Of a stretch of DNA of 64,000 nt, positions 35,077-45,045 are shown piece by piece. Origin of the DNA: Singulisphaera acidiphila DSM 18658. Lineage in GTDB: Bacteria > Planctomycetota > Planctomycetia > Isosphaerales > Isosphaeraceae. The notes under the pieces were generated by a model. The model was not told the DNA's origin, did no database searches, and saw nothing but the letters and a program-made list of their open reading frames with translations. Both the position numbers and the translations under genes were made by a program. Each line of letters starts with the position of its first letter. Positions within the stretch are counted from its first letter, which is position 1. The stretch spans positions 806,001-870,000 of the forward strand of contig NC_019892.1 of the NCBI RefSeq assembly GCF_000242455.2. The letters are read 5' to 3'.

Positions 35077-35985
35077 GGCGAAGACCCGATCGACGATCGG
35101 ACGAACCAGCCCGCGCTCGAGCCAGGGGACGACTCGATCGGCAAAGGCCTGAGTCACGAGGATCTTCTCCTCCAGCGGGCGGGCTCGGAGCGTGGTCCCG
35201 ACGACGCGGATCCGCTTGCGCAAGAGCGTTGTCAGATCAATCGACGCCGATCCTCCGCCCAGCAAGCCGACCAGGACGAGCCGGCCGCAGGTCGCCAGGG
35301 CGGCCACGTTGCCCGCCAACGCGACGGCGCCCAGCAAGTCGATGATCAGATTGACGCCCTGGCCGTTGGTATGCGGACGCACGGCGTCGGCCAGTTCCTC
35401 CGCGTTCGCATGGATCCCCACGTCGAGGCCCAGCTTCTTCGCCTGCTCGAGCTTGTCGGCCGTGCGCGAGGTGCCCAGCACGACGCAACCCATCGTATGG
35501 GCGATCTGGACCGCCGCCGACCCCACGCCACTGCCGACCGCATGGATCAGGACCCGCTCGCCCGGCTTCGCCCCCCCTTGCGTCTCCAGCGCATCGTGGG
35601 CGGTCATGAAGACCTCGGGGACGGCCGCGGCTTGCTCGAAGTCGAGGTTCGCGGGGATGGGCACCACCATCCGCTCGGGGCTGAGGACGTACTCCGCCTG
35701 CCCACCTCCCCCGACGATCCCGAAGACGCGATCGCCGATTTTAAGCGGTCCGATCACGTTGGGGCCGAGCTTGTCGACTTCTCCAGCGTACTCGAGACCG
35801 GGGATGTCGGCCGGAACGCCTGGGGGCGCGGGGTAGCTCCCCCGGGCCTGCATCAGGTCGGCCCTGTTGAGGGCGGCGGCCCGGACCCTGATCCGGACCT
35901 GGTCGCCACACGGCTCAGGGGTTTCGACGTCGCAAACGTCCAGGGCCTCAGCGCCCCCGAGCTTGGTGATCACAATGGCTTTCAT
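35002..35985 (-). CDS. NAD(P)H:quinone oxidoreductase, zinc-free MDR family (PIG3-like)
   Basis: It has 327 aa from the ATG at 35985. MKAIVITKLGGAEALDV, AAALNRADLMQARGSYPAPP and IPGLEYAGEV open the catalytic domain. The NADPH-binding site is VLIHAVGSGVGSAAVQIAHT (about residue 140), and the C-terminus ends [15 protein letters not shown]. The structural-zinc Cys cluster of alcohol dehydrogenases is absent, fitting quinone oxidoreductases. The last 75 bp overlap the end of the ABC ATPase gene on the other strand. It lies 13 bp after the VCBS-repeat gene and may be co-transcribed with it. Confidence 0.92.
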   Translation of the reverse strand: MKAIVITKLGGAEALDVCDVETPEPCGDQVRIRVRAAALNRADLMQARGSYPAPPGVPADIPGLEYAGEVDKLGPNVIGPLKIGDRVFGIVGGGGQAEYVLSPERMVVPIPANLDFEQAAAVPEVFMTAHDALETQGGAKPGERVLIHAVGSGVGSAAVQIAHTMGCVVLGTSRTADKLEQAKKLGLDVGIHANAEELADAVRPHTNGQGVNLIIDLLGAVALAGNVAALATCGRLVLVGLLGGGSASIDLTTLLRKRIRVVGTTLRARPLEEKILVTQAFADRVVPWLERGLVRPIVDRVFALDDVRAAQTRLESNHGFGKVILRL

Positions 35986-35998
35986 GAGGGGGATTCTT

Positions 35999-37222
35999 CT
36001 ACTTCTTGTCCCGGTTCCAGTAGATCCGTACGTTATGCGTCGAGCGGCCCCCGGCCACAATGTCCTCGCGGCCGTCGCCATCAAGGTCGGCCGAGACAAG
36101 GTCCTCGGTGCCGACGCCCCCATTGTCGATGACATGCCGGGTAAAGGCCAAGGGGGTCGAACCGGGGCGCGGGTCATAAACGAGGACTCCAGGGCCGGCC
36201 GGGTCGCGATCCGCGTCCTTGCTCTTGTCACGCTGGCCGATGATGATTTCCTGATCGCCGTCGCCATCGAGGTCCGCGCACCAGACCGCATGGCCCCACT
36301 GCACCGGCTCGTCAACGACCTGGCGGTCCCAGAGCCCTGTCCCTGCCTTCGGAGGCGTGTAGACGACCACCTGGAAGCCGTGCCAGGGCTCGATCGTGGC
36401 GATGTAGCGGCGCCCGTCGGCGAGCCGCCCGACCTTCACCTCGCTGGCCCCCTTGAACGGCGTCGCCTCCTGGTTGCCCGACCCGAGCTTCGTCTTCGAC
36501 CAGCGCCCGCCCGAGTCGCGTTTGAGCACAAAGACCCCTTCCCAGGCGGCCAGGACGATCTCATCTTTGCCGTCGCCATCGAAGTCGATCGCTTGCAGGT
36601 TATGAATCGTGTGCAGCGAGTCGTCGGCGACCTCCATCGGCCAAGGATCTTTCTCGGGGTGCGCGGGGACGGAGTAGACCAGGATCCGCACGCCCTTCCC
36701 CTCACCCCAGTTCGGCCCTTTTGTCTCGCGTCCCTGAAGCGGGACGGCAATGAGCTGCGCCTTGCCAGTGCCCAGCACGTCCCCCCAGCGAATCCGGTGG
36801 ATCGTGGGCTCGGAACCGATCGGGATGACCTGCCAAGGGGTGTCACCGTCTCCGGTGCGGCGGAGCCATTGAAGTGTTCCGCCCGTCTTGGTGTTGGCCG
36901 GCTGCCAGCCCGCCCCCAGGGCGAAATCAATTTTGCCGTCGCCGTCGATGTCGCGGGCCTGGATGCAGACGTTGTCTTTCTCGGTGACCCCCTTGGTGAG
37001 CGTATGCTTTTCCCAGGTGGGGTTGGCGAACCAGACGACCGCATCTTCCGTCACAGCGACGACGTCGAGTTTGCCGTCACCGTTAACGTCGGTCGTGGTC
37101 ACCGCATAGCAGACGTTACCGACATGCGGGTCGAGTTCCTGAGTGCGAAAGGCCGGGAACTCGGCCGCCGAGAGCGGGGCGGACAAGGCGAAGAGCAGCG
37201 GCAGGGCGAACCTCGAAGACAC
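35999..37222 (-). CDS. Secreted VCBS/FG-GAP repeat protein
   Basis: It has 407 aa from a GTG at 37222, chosen because CAGGAGAT lies 5 bases upstream and a signal peptide follows (FALPLLFALSAPLSAAEFP). At least four Asp-rich calcium-binding loops are visible: TTDVNGDGKLDVV, RDIDGDGKIDFAL, IDFDGDGKDEIVL and ADLDGDGDQEIII, with another ADLDGDGREDIVA near the end. This is a beta-propeller of the FG-GAP/VCBS class. Likely extracellular or periplasmic; ligand unknown. Confidence 0.92.
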   Translation of the reverse strand: MSSRFALPLLFALSAPLSAAEFPAFRTQELDPHVGNVCYAVTTTDVNGDGKLDVVAVTEDAVVWFANPTWEKHTLTKGVTEKDNVCIQARDIDGDGKIDFALGAGWQPANTKTGGTLQWLRRTGDGDTPWQVIPIGSEPTIHRIRWGDVLGTGKAQLIAVPLQGRETKGPNWGEGKGVRILVYSVPAHPEKDPWPMEVADDSLHTIHNLQAIDFDGDGKDEIVLAAWEGVFVLKRDSGGRWSKTKLGSGNQEATPFKGASEVKVGRLADGRRYIATIEPWHGFQVVVYTPPKAGTGLWDRQVVDEPVQWGHAVWCADLDGDGDQEIIIGQRDKSKDADRDPAGPGVLVYDPRPGSTPLAFTRHVIDNGGVGTEDLVSADLDGDGREDIVAGGRSTHNVRIYWNRDKK

Positions 37223-37298
37223 GGGAATCTCCTGATTACGAGCGAGGGTGAGCCATCGATCGGTTTCAGGATGACCCAGAACCGAGGCCGATGCCAGC

Positions 37299-37341
37299 AA
37301 AAAAAAAGGCCTTGGCCCGGCCCTTCGTCGGGGCCGGGCCA
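37299..37341 (-). terminator. Rho-independent terminator (minus strand)
   Basis: TGGCCCGGCCC and GGGCCGGGCCA form an 11-bp stem. On the minus strand it is followed by a run of nine T residues. It is downstream of the copper-storage protein gene, whose stop is at 37455. Confidence 0.85.
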
Positions 37342-37454
37342 GGGCAATCTCGAACGGTTTTCCGTACCGTTCTCTCTCCGAAAACCGTTAATCTCGTAGT
37401 CCGGTCGGCCCGACCGTCATTCCCAGATAATGGGTCGACGTGGGGAGCGGCGGA

Positions 37455-37925
37455 TCAGTTCGCTCTGAGCTCGGTCTTGTTCGCCATGCTCGCGACCATC
37501 GCCCGGCACGATTTCTCGCACTCCCGAAGCGACTTGGCAGTGGCCCTCATCTCCTCCGAGTCAAACCGGCCCACCTCAGCGGCCGTCGCCTTACAGGCCT
37601 CGGCGCATGCGTTGCACGAGGCGGCCATCAGCGGACTGTGTTTGGCGATCATGCTGGCCGAGAGGCTGCAGAACGCAGCGCAATCGGAAGCCAGATGAAG
37701 CGACTTGGCGTGATCCTTCTTTCCCTCAGCCACTTCCTTGAAGCAATGGTGGAAGGTCATGTCGCAGGCCTTTGCACAGTCGGCACACGCCTTGTAGCAG
37801 TCGGCGTGAGCATGATCGAGTTCACAACACTTCTCATCGCTCGACTTTTCGTCCGCGCTGGCGGACAACGCAGTCAAGCCAATCGCACCGGCCCCGACCA
37901 TCCCAAGCAGTTCGCGGCGATCCAT
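37455..37925 (-). CDS. Tat-exported four-helix copper-storage protein (Csp1-like)
   Basis: It has 156 aa from the ATG at 37925, which has GGAGAG six bases upstream; the frame extends back to 38114 without support. The leader DRRELLGMVGAGAIGLTA is a Tat signal. The mature part contains 14 Cys, mostly in C-x3-C pairs on helices (DCYKACADCAKAC, SCNACAEAC, ECEKSC), plus several His. This matches the four-helix bundle copper-storage family, which packs Cu(I) inside the bundle. It probably buffers periplasmic copper. No copper regulator or ATPase is adjacent. Confidence 0.92.
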   Translation of the reverse strand: MDRRELLGMVGAGAIGLTALSASADEKSSDEKCCELDHAHADCYKACADCAKACDMTFHHCFKEVAEGKKDHAKSLHLASDCAAFCSLSASMIAKHSPLMAASCNACAEACKATAAEVGRFDSEEMRATAKSLRECEKSCRAMVASMANKTELRAN

Positions 37926-38471
37926 AAGTGTCTCTCCGTAAAGTTGAAACGCGTGCCGTTGTGAGCAAGATGCTGTATTCATGACGGTCTGAAACGACAC
38001 CCGTCGCCATCTTGCTCGGGTCCGATGAACATCCCACGCAACTCCTGGACCCAGCCGTGGGATTCCCTTTGGGAACGCCTGCATTCCGAGGGCGTGGGGA
38101 GACCGAGTGGCCAAGCCGCACTATCCGACAAAGGATTGTGATGATTCCTCGGTCGCCGCTGGTCCACGGTCGGTGGAGCCGAGAGGCCTTTGATCCCGAT
38201 CTTCGACATCAGGAGTGGGTGGGCGATTCTGAGGTTGGTATGGAGTTGTGGACGGCTGGTTCGAGCACCCCACGGAATGGCAAAATCAAGAGATTATCGC
38301 GGTTGGATGAGAATTGGATCTCTCATGGCAACGAGTGAGCCACAAAAGGCGTCTTCCTGTTCCCCCTGCATGCTTGCGAGGTGATGATCCAGGGGCTATG
38401 TTCCGAAGACGAGAGGCTCGACAACGAGCCTCGATTCCAGGGGCATGGTCGCGCCGCCACCGGGGGACGAT
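37926..38471. other. Intergenic between divergent genes
   Basis: It separates the copper-storage gene (minus) from the TPR gene (plus). No supported ORF. I could not identify a copper-responsive operator by eye. Confidence 0.4.
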
Positions 38472-39953
38472 ATGGGGTTTTTCGACCGCTTCCGCAAGGT
38501 CAAGGCGTCGACCATTGGTGACCCCGTCGTGTTGCGGGAGAGCCTGATCGCTGCGGCTGTCGTCGGGAACCGGAAGCAGCTGACGGCCCTCTCCCGCGCC
38601 AACCGCGAAGCGATCGCCACCCAGTTTCCCGGCTGGCGTCAGTTGCCGGAAGCGATCCGCGACGATCCCTCGCGTGCGCAGCGATACATCCACGGCCTGA
38701 TTGCGATCGCGGAGGTCTTCAGCCAGGACCTGGGCGATCCTTCTCTCATGCAGCTACTGACCGGCCCCGAGCAAGAAAATCCGCTGGCTCGATGGCAGCA
38801 AGGTCTGGAGGACGCCCGCACCTCGGTGGAGGAGCTGGACTATCGTACGGCCATTACGACACTCAATGATTTGTTAATTGAAGTTCGGTCGCTTCGGGGT
38901 TCCGGGGTCGATCGTTACCTTCCGATCACGTATGGCCAACTGGGTGACTGTTATTTCCACTCCGGTGCAGTTGAAAAAGCCATCTCCCCCTTTCAGCATG
39001 CTCTCGAACTTTGCGAGCGAACCGGCGACGCCGAGGGCGTTCTCGCTTACCTGGGGAATTTGCATGAAGTCCACCGCTACCTTGGCCGTACGAACGAGGC
39101 CGCCGACTGTGCGGATCGTCTGGCCGACGCGTTGAAGAAGATGGCCCGGCTTGATGCGGCCGACAGCTATCGCCAGCGTGCCGCGCGGGTGCGGGTTGGG
39201 GAACCGCTCAACCGGGTGGTGGTTGAGGTCGCGGGCCGACGTTACGAGGTGGCCGAGGTTCCTCCGCTCGTGGAAGGAAAGGCCCAGTTCTTTCACGAGC
39301 GGAACCGGCTTTCGCTCCGCCCTGCGACTGTCCTGGCCGACCGTGGAAGTGCCTTGGCCACTTCGGGAGACCATGAACCGGCCCTGGATCTGTTCCGCGA
39401 CGCGGCCCGCGCGGATCGCTTCGACCCGCAGCCGAGATACCTGGAGGGATTGACGCTGCTGTTGTTGGAGCGACATCATCAGGCGGTCGAGTCCTATGAG
39501 GCGGCCGAGGAATTGGCGCCGGGTTGGTTCCATTGCCGGTCGAACCTCTGGCTGGCGCGGCAGCTCGCACTCGGGGAACTGGAGCACGAGGCCTTCCTCG
39601 CCCTCTTCAACCTGGTGGACGGTCCGGGGACGCCGAAGGAGAAACACAAGCTGGCGCGGCGTGCCGTCGCCCAATGGAGCGGGCTGGCCCCTCTCTATTT
39701 GGAATTGGGCCAGGTCGCCGGGGCATTGGGCTATCCTCAGGAGGCGGAGGCAGCCTATCGTGAGGGGCTCACTCACGCTGAGGAACCCGACGTGAGAACC
39801 CGGCTCCTCGTGCAGCTTGGCGTGCTCACTCGATCCGAGGCGGAGAAAGATCACCTGTTGCGCGAGGCCGAAGCGCTGGAAGGAAATCTGGTCTCCGCCG
39901 CCATGGCGACGCTCTTCCGGAAACGAAAACCGAACGTTCGGTCAGGGCGATAG
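38472..39953 (+). CDS. TPR-repeat protein
   Basis: It has 493 aa from the ATG at 38472 (MGFFDRFRKV), close behind a GGGGGA tract; the frame begins at 38445. Repeats with the TPR A/Y/G/A-P pattern are visible at about 120-220 (YLPITYGQLGDCYFHSGAVE, then KAISPFQHALELCERTGDAE). More occur at about 290-345 (ALATSGDHEPALDLFRDAAR) and 395-465 (LYLELGQVAGALGYPQEAEA). No signal peptide is seen, so it is likely a cytoplasmic scaffold. It may be co-transcribed with the YbaK gene 47 bp downstream. Confidence 0.82.
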   Translation: MGFFDRFRKVKASTIGDPVVLRESLIAAAVVGNRKQLTALSRANREAIATQFPGWRQLPEAIRDDPSRAQRYIHGLIAIAEVFSQDLGDPSLMQLLTGPEQENPLARWQQGLEDARTSVEELDYRTAITTLNDLLIEVRSLRGSGVDRYLPITYGQLGDCYFHSGAVEKAISPFQHALELCERTGDAEGVLAYLGNLHEVHRYLGRTNEAADCADRLADALKKMARLDAADSYRQRAARVRVGEPLNRVVVEVAGRRYEVAEVPPLVEGKAQFFHERNRLSLRPATVLADRGSALATSGDHEPALDLFRDAARADRFDPQPRYLEGLTLLLLERHHQAVESYEAAEELAPGWFHCRSNLWLARQLALGELEHEAFLALFNLVDGPGTPKEKHKLARRAVAQWSGLAPLYLELGQVAGALGYPQEAEAAYREGLTHAEEPDVRTRLLVQLGVLTRSEAEKDHLLREAEALEGNLVSAAMATLFRKRKPNVRSGR

Positions 39954-40000
39954 AGGGGATCGGGATTGCAGGCGATCGTATCAGGTCAGAGGTCATCGTC

Positions 40001-40486
40001 GTGAGCACTGCCAAGACCAACGCTGTCCGGCTCCTTGAACGCCAGGGCATTCGCTTCGAGCTTCGGGAATATGAATTCGATCCCGAGGACCTGGCCGCCG
40101 AGACGGTCGCCCGCAAAGTCGGCCTGCCGCCCGAACAGGTCTTCAAGACCTTGGTGGCCCGGGGGGATAAGAATGGCGTCTGCCTGGCCGTGGTGCCCGG
40201 CGACGCCCAACTCGACCTCAAGGCGCTGGCGAAGGCGACCGGGGACAAGAAGGTCGAGACCGTGCCGCTCAAGGAGGTCGAACCCTTGACCGGCTATATC
40301 CGTGGCGGTGTGACCGCCCTGGCCTGCAAGAAGAACTATCCTGTCTTCGTGGACGAGACGGCCCAGCTCTTCGACCTGATCTCGATCTCGGCGGGGATGC
40401 GCGGTCTGCAAATCGTACTCTCTCCCGACGACTACATCCGCTTTGTAGACGCCAAAGTTGCGCCGATCGGCAAGGATAAAAACTGA
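40001..40486 (+). CDS. ybaK: YbaK/EbsC-type aminoacyl-tRNA deacylase
   Basis: The 161-aa protein starts at GTG 40001, preceded by AGAGGT. The family pattern is clear: TNAVRLLERQGIRFELREYE, AAETVARKVGLPPEQVFKTL, the conserved Lys of that motif, and GYIRGGVTALACKKNYPVF. ISISAGMRGLQIVLSPDDY follows. YbaK hydrolyses Cys-tRNA(Pro) formed by mischarging, working with prolyl-tRNA synthetase. Cytoplasmic. Length matches the family. Confidence 0.95.
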   Translation: MSTAKTNAVRLLERQGIRFELREYEFDPEDLAAETVARKVGLPPEQVFKTLVARGDKNGVCLAVVPGDAQLDLKALAKATGDKKVETVPLKEVEPLTGYIRGGVTALACKKNYPVFVDETAQLFDLISISAGMRGLQIVLSPDDYIRFVDAKVAPIGKDKN

Positions 40487-40710
40487 TAAAAATGAAGAGA
40501 ATTGAAAATAGAAAACAAGGCTGATGATGTCGGACTGTCGGGTGCCCTGGCTTTCGTAATTGGAACCCGCGTGGGAATACCTTTGATCTGTGGCGTACGG
40601 GGTCGAGGTACGCAACCCAAGGTACTCAGAAAATCTTTCGCAGGCCTTGATTTGTGGATGCCCTGATGGGGCGATCGTCAAGAGTCAGGGGAAACCCTGG
40701 ACTCATTCCC

Positions 40711-40744
40711 TCCGCATCGGGAGAACAACGCCTCCCGATGCGGA
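40711..40744. terminator. 13-bp perfect hairpin between convergent genes
   Basis: TCCGCATCGGGAG and CTCCCGATGCGGA flank an 8-base loop. It lies between the YbaK gene (plus) and the DUF1559 gene (minus), 15 bp from the latter's stop. No strong T-run is present on either strand. Confidence 0.6.
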
Positions 40745-40759
40745 ATCGATCGGCGAGAC

Positions 40760-43267
40760 TCAATAATTCTGGAAGATCTCGCCGCCATTGCGGGTCAGCA
40801 GCGATTTGAAGACGTCCGCGGTGATCGAGTCTTTGAGGAATCGAATCGATCCGTCCAGGAACATCGCGTTGAATCCTCCTGGGTGGTTCGAGCCGGCCAG
40901 TTCGAGGGCCGCCGCTCCGTCGCCGGTGAACGGCAGGTCTTCGGGCTGGGTCCAGATGACCGCTTCCTTGGCCTCGACCAGGCCAAGGGTGTTTGCCGGG
41001 CCGTCGGAGATGCTGGCGATCGCTGTCCCTTCGGGCGGTTCGAACGCCGTCCCCTTGCCGGTGAAGACGCGGTAGTTGGTCGTTCCCGGCGCGGGGCTTT
41101 GTCGGCTGGGACATGCGTAAGTCGTGGGCATCCGCTCAATCAAGGTCTTGTTGTGAGCGCTGTCCCACGGTTCGTCCAGGTGGAACTCATTGTAGAGGGC
41201 CTGCTGCCCGATGAAGGGCAGGATCGCCACACGCCAGCTCAGGAGAGGGTTGCCGGCCCGGCTCAAGATGGCCGGAGGCGGGAAGGTATTGTGGGCGGAA
41301 TGATAGTTGTGCAGGGCGATCGAGAGTTGCTTCTCATTGTTGGTGCACTGGGTGCGGCGTGCGGCCTCGCGGGCCGCCTGCACGGCCGGCAAGAGGAGTG
41401 CGACCAGGATAGGCGTCTCCATCCCGGCGTTGAGTTGTGGCAGCGGCAGTGGGAACGCCGAGGACGCCGACAGTCGAATCGCGCTCTCGTCTGCGGTGAG
41501 TGTGAACTTCGTCGGGAAGAGGTGCGGGCGGATGGCATTGACGTCGGGGATAGCGTCGGGATCGAACTCGAGCCGGAACGGGGCCGCTGGCTGTTGCTGT
41601 ATGCCGGGACCTCGAGGCTGAGCGGCCGCGATCGCTGCGAATTGGACGAGTGCTGGTATGTTGGCCAAGATCTCGGGAAGACTCTCGGTCGGGTCGGACG
41701 TTGTGATCAATAGTGCACTTTGGTCGTCGATCGGTTTGGCGCTGGCTGCATCCAGGACCAGGGTGGGTAAGACGCGCCGAGCCAGGGCGGGTGATCCGGC
41801 CAGGGCGAGTCGCCCGCGCTTGATGTCGATCAGGACGGTCGGGCGCAAGCCGGCCGGGGTGGGCAGGACCGAGGGGGGGACTGTGAGCACATATCCCCGT
41901 TCGGGGGCCTTGAGGGGGCGGAATTCGGCGAACTCCGTTCCCGGCTTGGCCGGACGACCCGCCTTGGGCGGGACCATCGCGCCGGCTGCCTTGAGCGTGA
42001 TATTGGCGGCCCCGATCAGTCGATCGAGCGTGGCTTCGAAGCCTTGCGGATCCTTCAGTTCGATCACGGTCCCGAGATCGGGAGGATTGAACCACATCGC
42101 GATTGCGTTGCTGAGCCCGCCCGACTGCGGTGCGAGTATGCCCACTCGCGGTCCGAGCTTGCCCAGGAGGTCCTTGCGCAGGCTGAGCCCGGTCCGCTTC
42201 TGAAAATCCTGGGCGAATCGGCTGACTGAGGCGGCGGCGTTCGGGTCGTTCTGGTTCAAGATCGCCAGGAAGATGTCGCCCACCTTGACCGGGTCGACCG
42301 ACAGGAGCGTGGAGTTGGTCATGCCCGCGGGGAGGGTGAACTTGGTTCCGCCGCCGAGAGGAGGCTGGTCGAAGAACGCGAGCACGCCTCGACGGGGCCG
42401 AGGTGCCTGGACGCCGAGCGAGGTCACGATGGCCCGATTCTGGATTCCCCAGCGTGCTTCCACCTGCTTGATGCCGTCGATTCCGGCTTGAACCGCTTTC
42501 GGGGGCAAGGGGGGCAATCCCGCCAGGTCGACGAAGAGCAGGCCGACGGGGACGACACCGGGATCGGCTTTGGACAGGGCGGTGAATACCGGGTTTTCCA
42601 GGGCGCTGGGCGTTTTGCCGTCGAGGGTCTCGGCGACCGGGTCGGCCGTCGCACCGGGCGGGACGAAGGAGAAGACGGCGTCGTGCCCCTCGAACCACCA
42701 GCGGATGGGAGCACCCGCGATCGTCCAGACTTTGCGTCCATTCGGCTGCTCGACCTGCTTCGCGGCGTCTTCGAGCCGTTTCATCAGCCGTTGGGAGACC
42801 TCATTCCGTCCGGCATCGCGAATGACCATCACCGCGGCTTTGGGTTGAGGTGGGTCGAAGGATCCGCAGAAGCCGATGGCAAACCCCTTGGAGGTCATAT
42901 GAGCGAGCAATGCGACGACCTCCTTCCCGTTGAACGGTGCGCCGGGCATAGACTGGAGGCCGTGATCGACGACCTGAGCCGCGATGTCTAAGAGCATCGC
43001 CCCGAGCGGGGTGCCGTTCAGCATCTTGGACGCAGCCGTCCCTTTCCAGGCATCAGGCTGGGCCTCAAGGCCCTCGTGGTCGATCAGGACGATCAACCGC
43101 TCACCGGGAATGTAACGGGCCAGGGATTGGCTCTTTGGCGAAGCTGTGCCCGGTTTGGGGGCCTGGTCCTCGGCGTGTGTCGTGGTTGCAATCATGCCGA
43201 AGATCGAGGCCGCCAGGGCAATGGCCCGAGCGGTTCGGCGGATCGGTCGGATGGGCGCAGGGTTCAC
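40760..43267 (-). CDS. Secreted DUF1559 protein with a long N-terminal domain
   Basis: This 835-aa protein starts at GTG 43267 with GGAG six bases upstream. A signal peptide (about 1-32, ending TTTHAED) is followed by a 580-residue region ([20 protein letters not shown] and on) without a recognised domain. Residues about 625-835 form the DUF1559 module: [33 protein letters not shown], and [20 protein letters not shown] near the end. Typical DUF1559 proteins are about 300-400 aa with a type IV pilin-like N-terminal helix. Here the module is C-terminal and internal, an unusual arrangement. Function is unknown. Confidence 0.88.
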   Translation of the reverse strand: MNPAPIRPIRRTARAIALAASIFGMIATTTHAEDQAPKPGTASPKSQSLARYIPGERLIVLIDHEGLEAQPDAWKGTAASKMLNGTPLGAMLLDIAAQVVDHGLQSMPGAPFNGKEVVALLAHMTSKGFAIGFCGSFDPPQPKAAVMVIRDAGRNEVSQRLMKRLEDAAKQVEQPNGRKVWTIAGAPIRWWFEGHDAVFSFVPPGATADPVAETLDGKTPSALENPVFTALSKADPGVVPVGLLFVDLAGLPPLPPKAVQAGIDGIKQVEARWGIQNRAIVTSLGVQAPRPRRGVLAFFDQPPLGGGTKFTLPAGMTNSTLLSVDPVKVGDIFLAILNQNDPNAAASVSRFAQDFQKRTGLSLRKDLLGKLGPRVGILAPQSGGLSNAIAMWFNPPDLGTVIELKDPQGFEATLDRLIGAANITLKAAGAMVPPKAGRPAKPGTEFAEFRPLKAPERGYVLTVPPSVLPTPAGLRPTVLIDIKRGRLALAGSPALARRVLPTLVLDAASAKPIDDQSALLITTSDPTESLPEILANIPALVQFAAIAAAQPRGPGIQQQPAAPFRLEFDPDAIPDVNAIRPHLFPTKFTLTADESAIRLSASSAFPLPLPQLNAGMETPILVALLLPAVQAAREAARRTQCTNNEKQLSIALHNYHSAHNTFPPPAILSRAGNPLLSWRVAILPFIGQQALYNEFHLDEPWDSAHNKTLIERMPTTYACPSRQSPAPGTTNYRVFTGKGTAFEPPEGTAIASISDGPANTLGLVEAKEAVIWTQPEDLPFTGDGAAALELAGSNHPGGFNAMFLDGSIRFLKDSITADVFKSLLTRNGGEIFQNY

Positions 43268-43409
43268 GGTGGACTCCTTCCCAATCAGGCTGTGTTGATC
43301 CTGAGACGTGCGGGCATCGTACCGGCATGTCTCGTTGCGAGCAACGCCCTGTCCGACGAAGAGGTGGCCTGCCCCATGTGCGGCAGGATGTAAGGCGGCA
43401 AATGTTGGT

Positions 43410-43465
43410 GTGAATGTTTTGTATGTATGCGTATTTTTTTGTTGTTTGTGTGAGATTGTTTTGGG
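43410..43465. repeat. T/G-rich tract downstream of the DACNV-like gene
   Basis: The strand reads GTATGTATGCGTATTTTTTT then GTTGTTTGTGTGAG, strikingly unlike the GC-rich flanks. A related string (GTATGCGTTGTTTGTGTTTT) occurs at 47888-47907. It lies between two minus-strand genes. Confidence 0.55.
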
Positions 43466-43483
43466 TTAGCCGGAATTGATTTC

Positions 43484-44905
43484 TCAGAGATCCCAGACCC
43501 TGGCACCGTTGAGGAAGCAGGAGATGAGGCCGTCCTCGCTGACCTTCAGAACGGGGCCGAATCGGCTGGCGACGAGGGCGGCGGTGGTGCGCGCCCCTTC
43601 GGCGGTGATGGGAGATGGGAGATGGGTGGCGTCGTGACGGAGGATGGCTCCGAAGGCGATCAGGCCGCCGTTGCGGTCGGTTACCACGGCGCCGTCGAGG
43701 CCGGCCAGGGCTTCCAGAACCGACGGGGCGAGTTCGGTCACGTTCCGTTCTCGCGCGAGGTAGTGCAACGCACGCTTGGCCAGGGGGTCGCCGGGAGTCA
43801 GCTCGGGAGGGGGGCCGCTCGGGACGTCCGAGTCGGGATCGAGCAGGTCGTGAGGCGCGATCAGGGAGCCGACGGCGGCCCCGGGATCGGTGGCCACGAC
43901 GAACAGACCCCCTTGGCGAGACTCGGCCAGGTCGAGTGCGGTCTGGAAGAGCACTCGCGCCAGCTTGGGATGGGCGGTCGCGGCTTCCCAGACGGCGAAC
44001 TTCGCGGCCGGGTCGAGGATCCGCCATCGGCCGTGGGCGAAGACAAACGCTTGCAAGCCGCCGGCGAACAGCTTGATCTCCTGGTTCGGACTGAGGACCA
44101 GGCAAACGTGCCCGCAGGCACGGGTCGCTCGCGCGTGGGCGGTGTAGGCGCGGGCGCAAGGGGTCTCGGTGTTTCCGGCCCCCGGGATCGCGGCCGCCCA
44201 GCGCTCGACGTCGATGATGTCGGCGAGCTTGCCGTCGCGATCGACCAGGAACAGGGTCCGTTTGCCGTCGCAGAGTCGATGGATGCTCTTCAGGCTGGTC
44301 AGTTCGACGCCGTAGAAGAGGGCGTCGGCGGACGTTGGGGAAAGCAGGTGATCGGGGTCATCGCCGGGGCCCAGGAGAAGGGCGCCCGTGGAGACGCGGC
44401 GGTTCTCATAGGTCGAGAGGGCGGCGGTGCGCAAGGTCAGGATCGTGGAGGCGATCCGGCTGGGCCGTGCGGTGCTCACGGCGTAGGCGGAGGGATCGAT
44501 GAAGGCGGCCACGTAGTGGTCTTCCGAACCCCCGCGGAACAGTTCGAGGCGTGAGGTGTGCGCGATCTGGAACAGGTGGTAGTAGCGAAGGGAGAGCACT
44601 GCGCCCAGGGCGCGGATCATCTGCTGATCGTGGAGGGTGAGCCGAATGTTGTAGCGCGGGGTGAGTCGATATCGTACGCCGAAGAGAACAATGACGAGCG
44701 ATTCGCCGCCGTTTTCGGGATCGTCGATCAGTTGGAAGTCGGGCCCGGACCGGACGTCGAATATGCCGGGATCGTGCGGGAGGGGTTCGACCTGGAACTG
44801 GGGGTAGAAACTGAGCAGGTCGCGGCGAAAGACGTCGAGAAACAATTCGGCCACGGCCAACGCGTCGCGCAGGCTTGAGGTCATGGGGCGCGTCGTGATG
44901 GTCAT
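43484..44905 (-). CDS. Protein with C-terminal DisA-like (DACNV-type) nucleotide-sensor domain
   Basis: It has 473 aa from the ATG at 44905, which has a perfect AAGGAGG upstream; the frame reaches 45049. Residues 1-370 include two beta-rich regions with LVIVLFGVRYRLTPRYNIRL and FYGVELTSLKSIHRL. The last about 90 residues read LAGLDGAVVTDRNGGLIAFG, then EGARTTAALVASRFGPVLKV and SEDGLISCFLNGARVWDL. This follows the diadenylate cyclase fold: DGA is kept, but the RHR motif is replaced by GARTTAA. Probably a sensor that binds rather than makes a dinucleotide. Confidence 0.8.
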   Translation of the reverse strand: MTITTRPMTSSLRDALAVAELFLDVFRRDLLSFYPQFQVEPLPHDPGIFDVRSGPDFQLIDDPENGGESLVIVLFGVRYRLTPRYNIRLTLHDQQMIRALGAVLSLRYYHLFQIAHTSRLELFRGGSEDHYVAAFIDPSAYAVSTARPSRIASTILTLRTAALSTYENRRVSTGALLLGPGDDPDHLLSPTSADALFYGVELTSLKSIHRLCDGKRTLFLVDRDGKLADIIDVERWAAAIPGAGNTETPCARAYTAHARATRACGHVCLVLSPNQEIKLFAGGLQAFVFAHGRWRILDPAAKFAVWEAATAHPKLARVLFQTALDLAESRQGGLFVVATDPGAAVGSLIAPHDLLDPDSDVPSGPPPELTPGDPLAKRALHYLARERNVTELAPSVLEALAGLDGAVVTDRNGGLIAFGAILRHDATHLPSPITAEGARTTAALVASRFGPVLKVSEDGLISCFLNGARVWDL

Positions 44906-45045
44906 GGCTCCTCCTTGAGCGTGACTCTTCCCCACCCTTTGAGGAGGCGGATCATACCGATCGGCCGGCAATCGGGAAAGGGCGATGGCGCCGTCGGCCT
45001 CGATCCGACGATTCGAGGTCACGAGGCGACGGCCATGGTGCTCAA

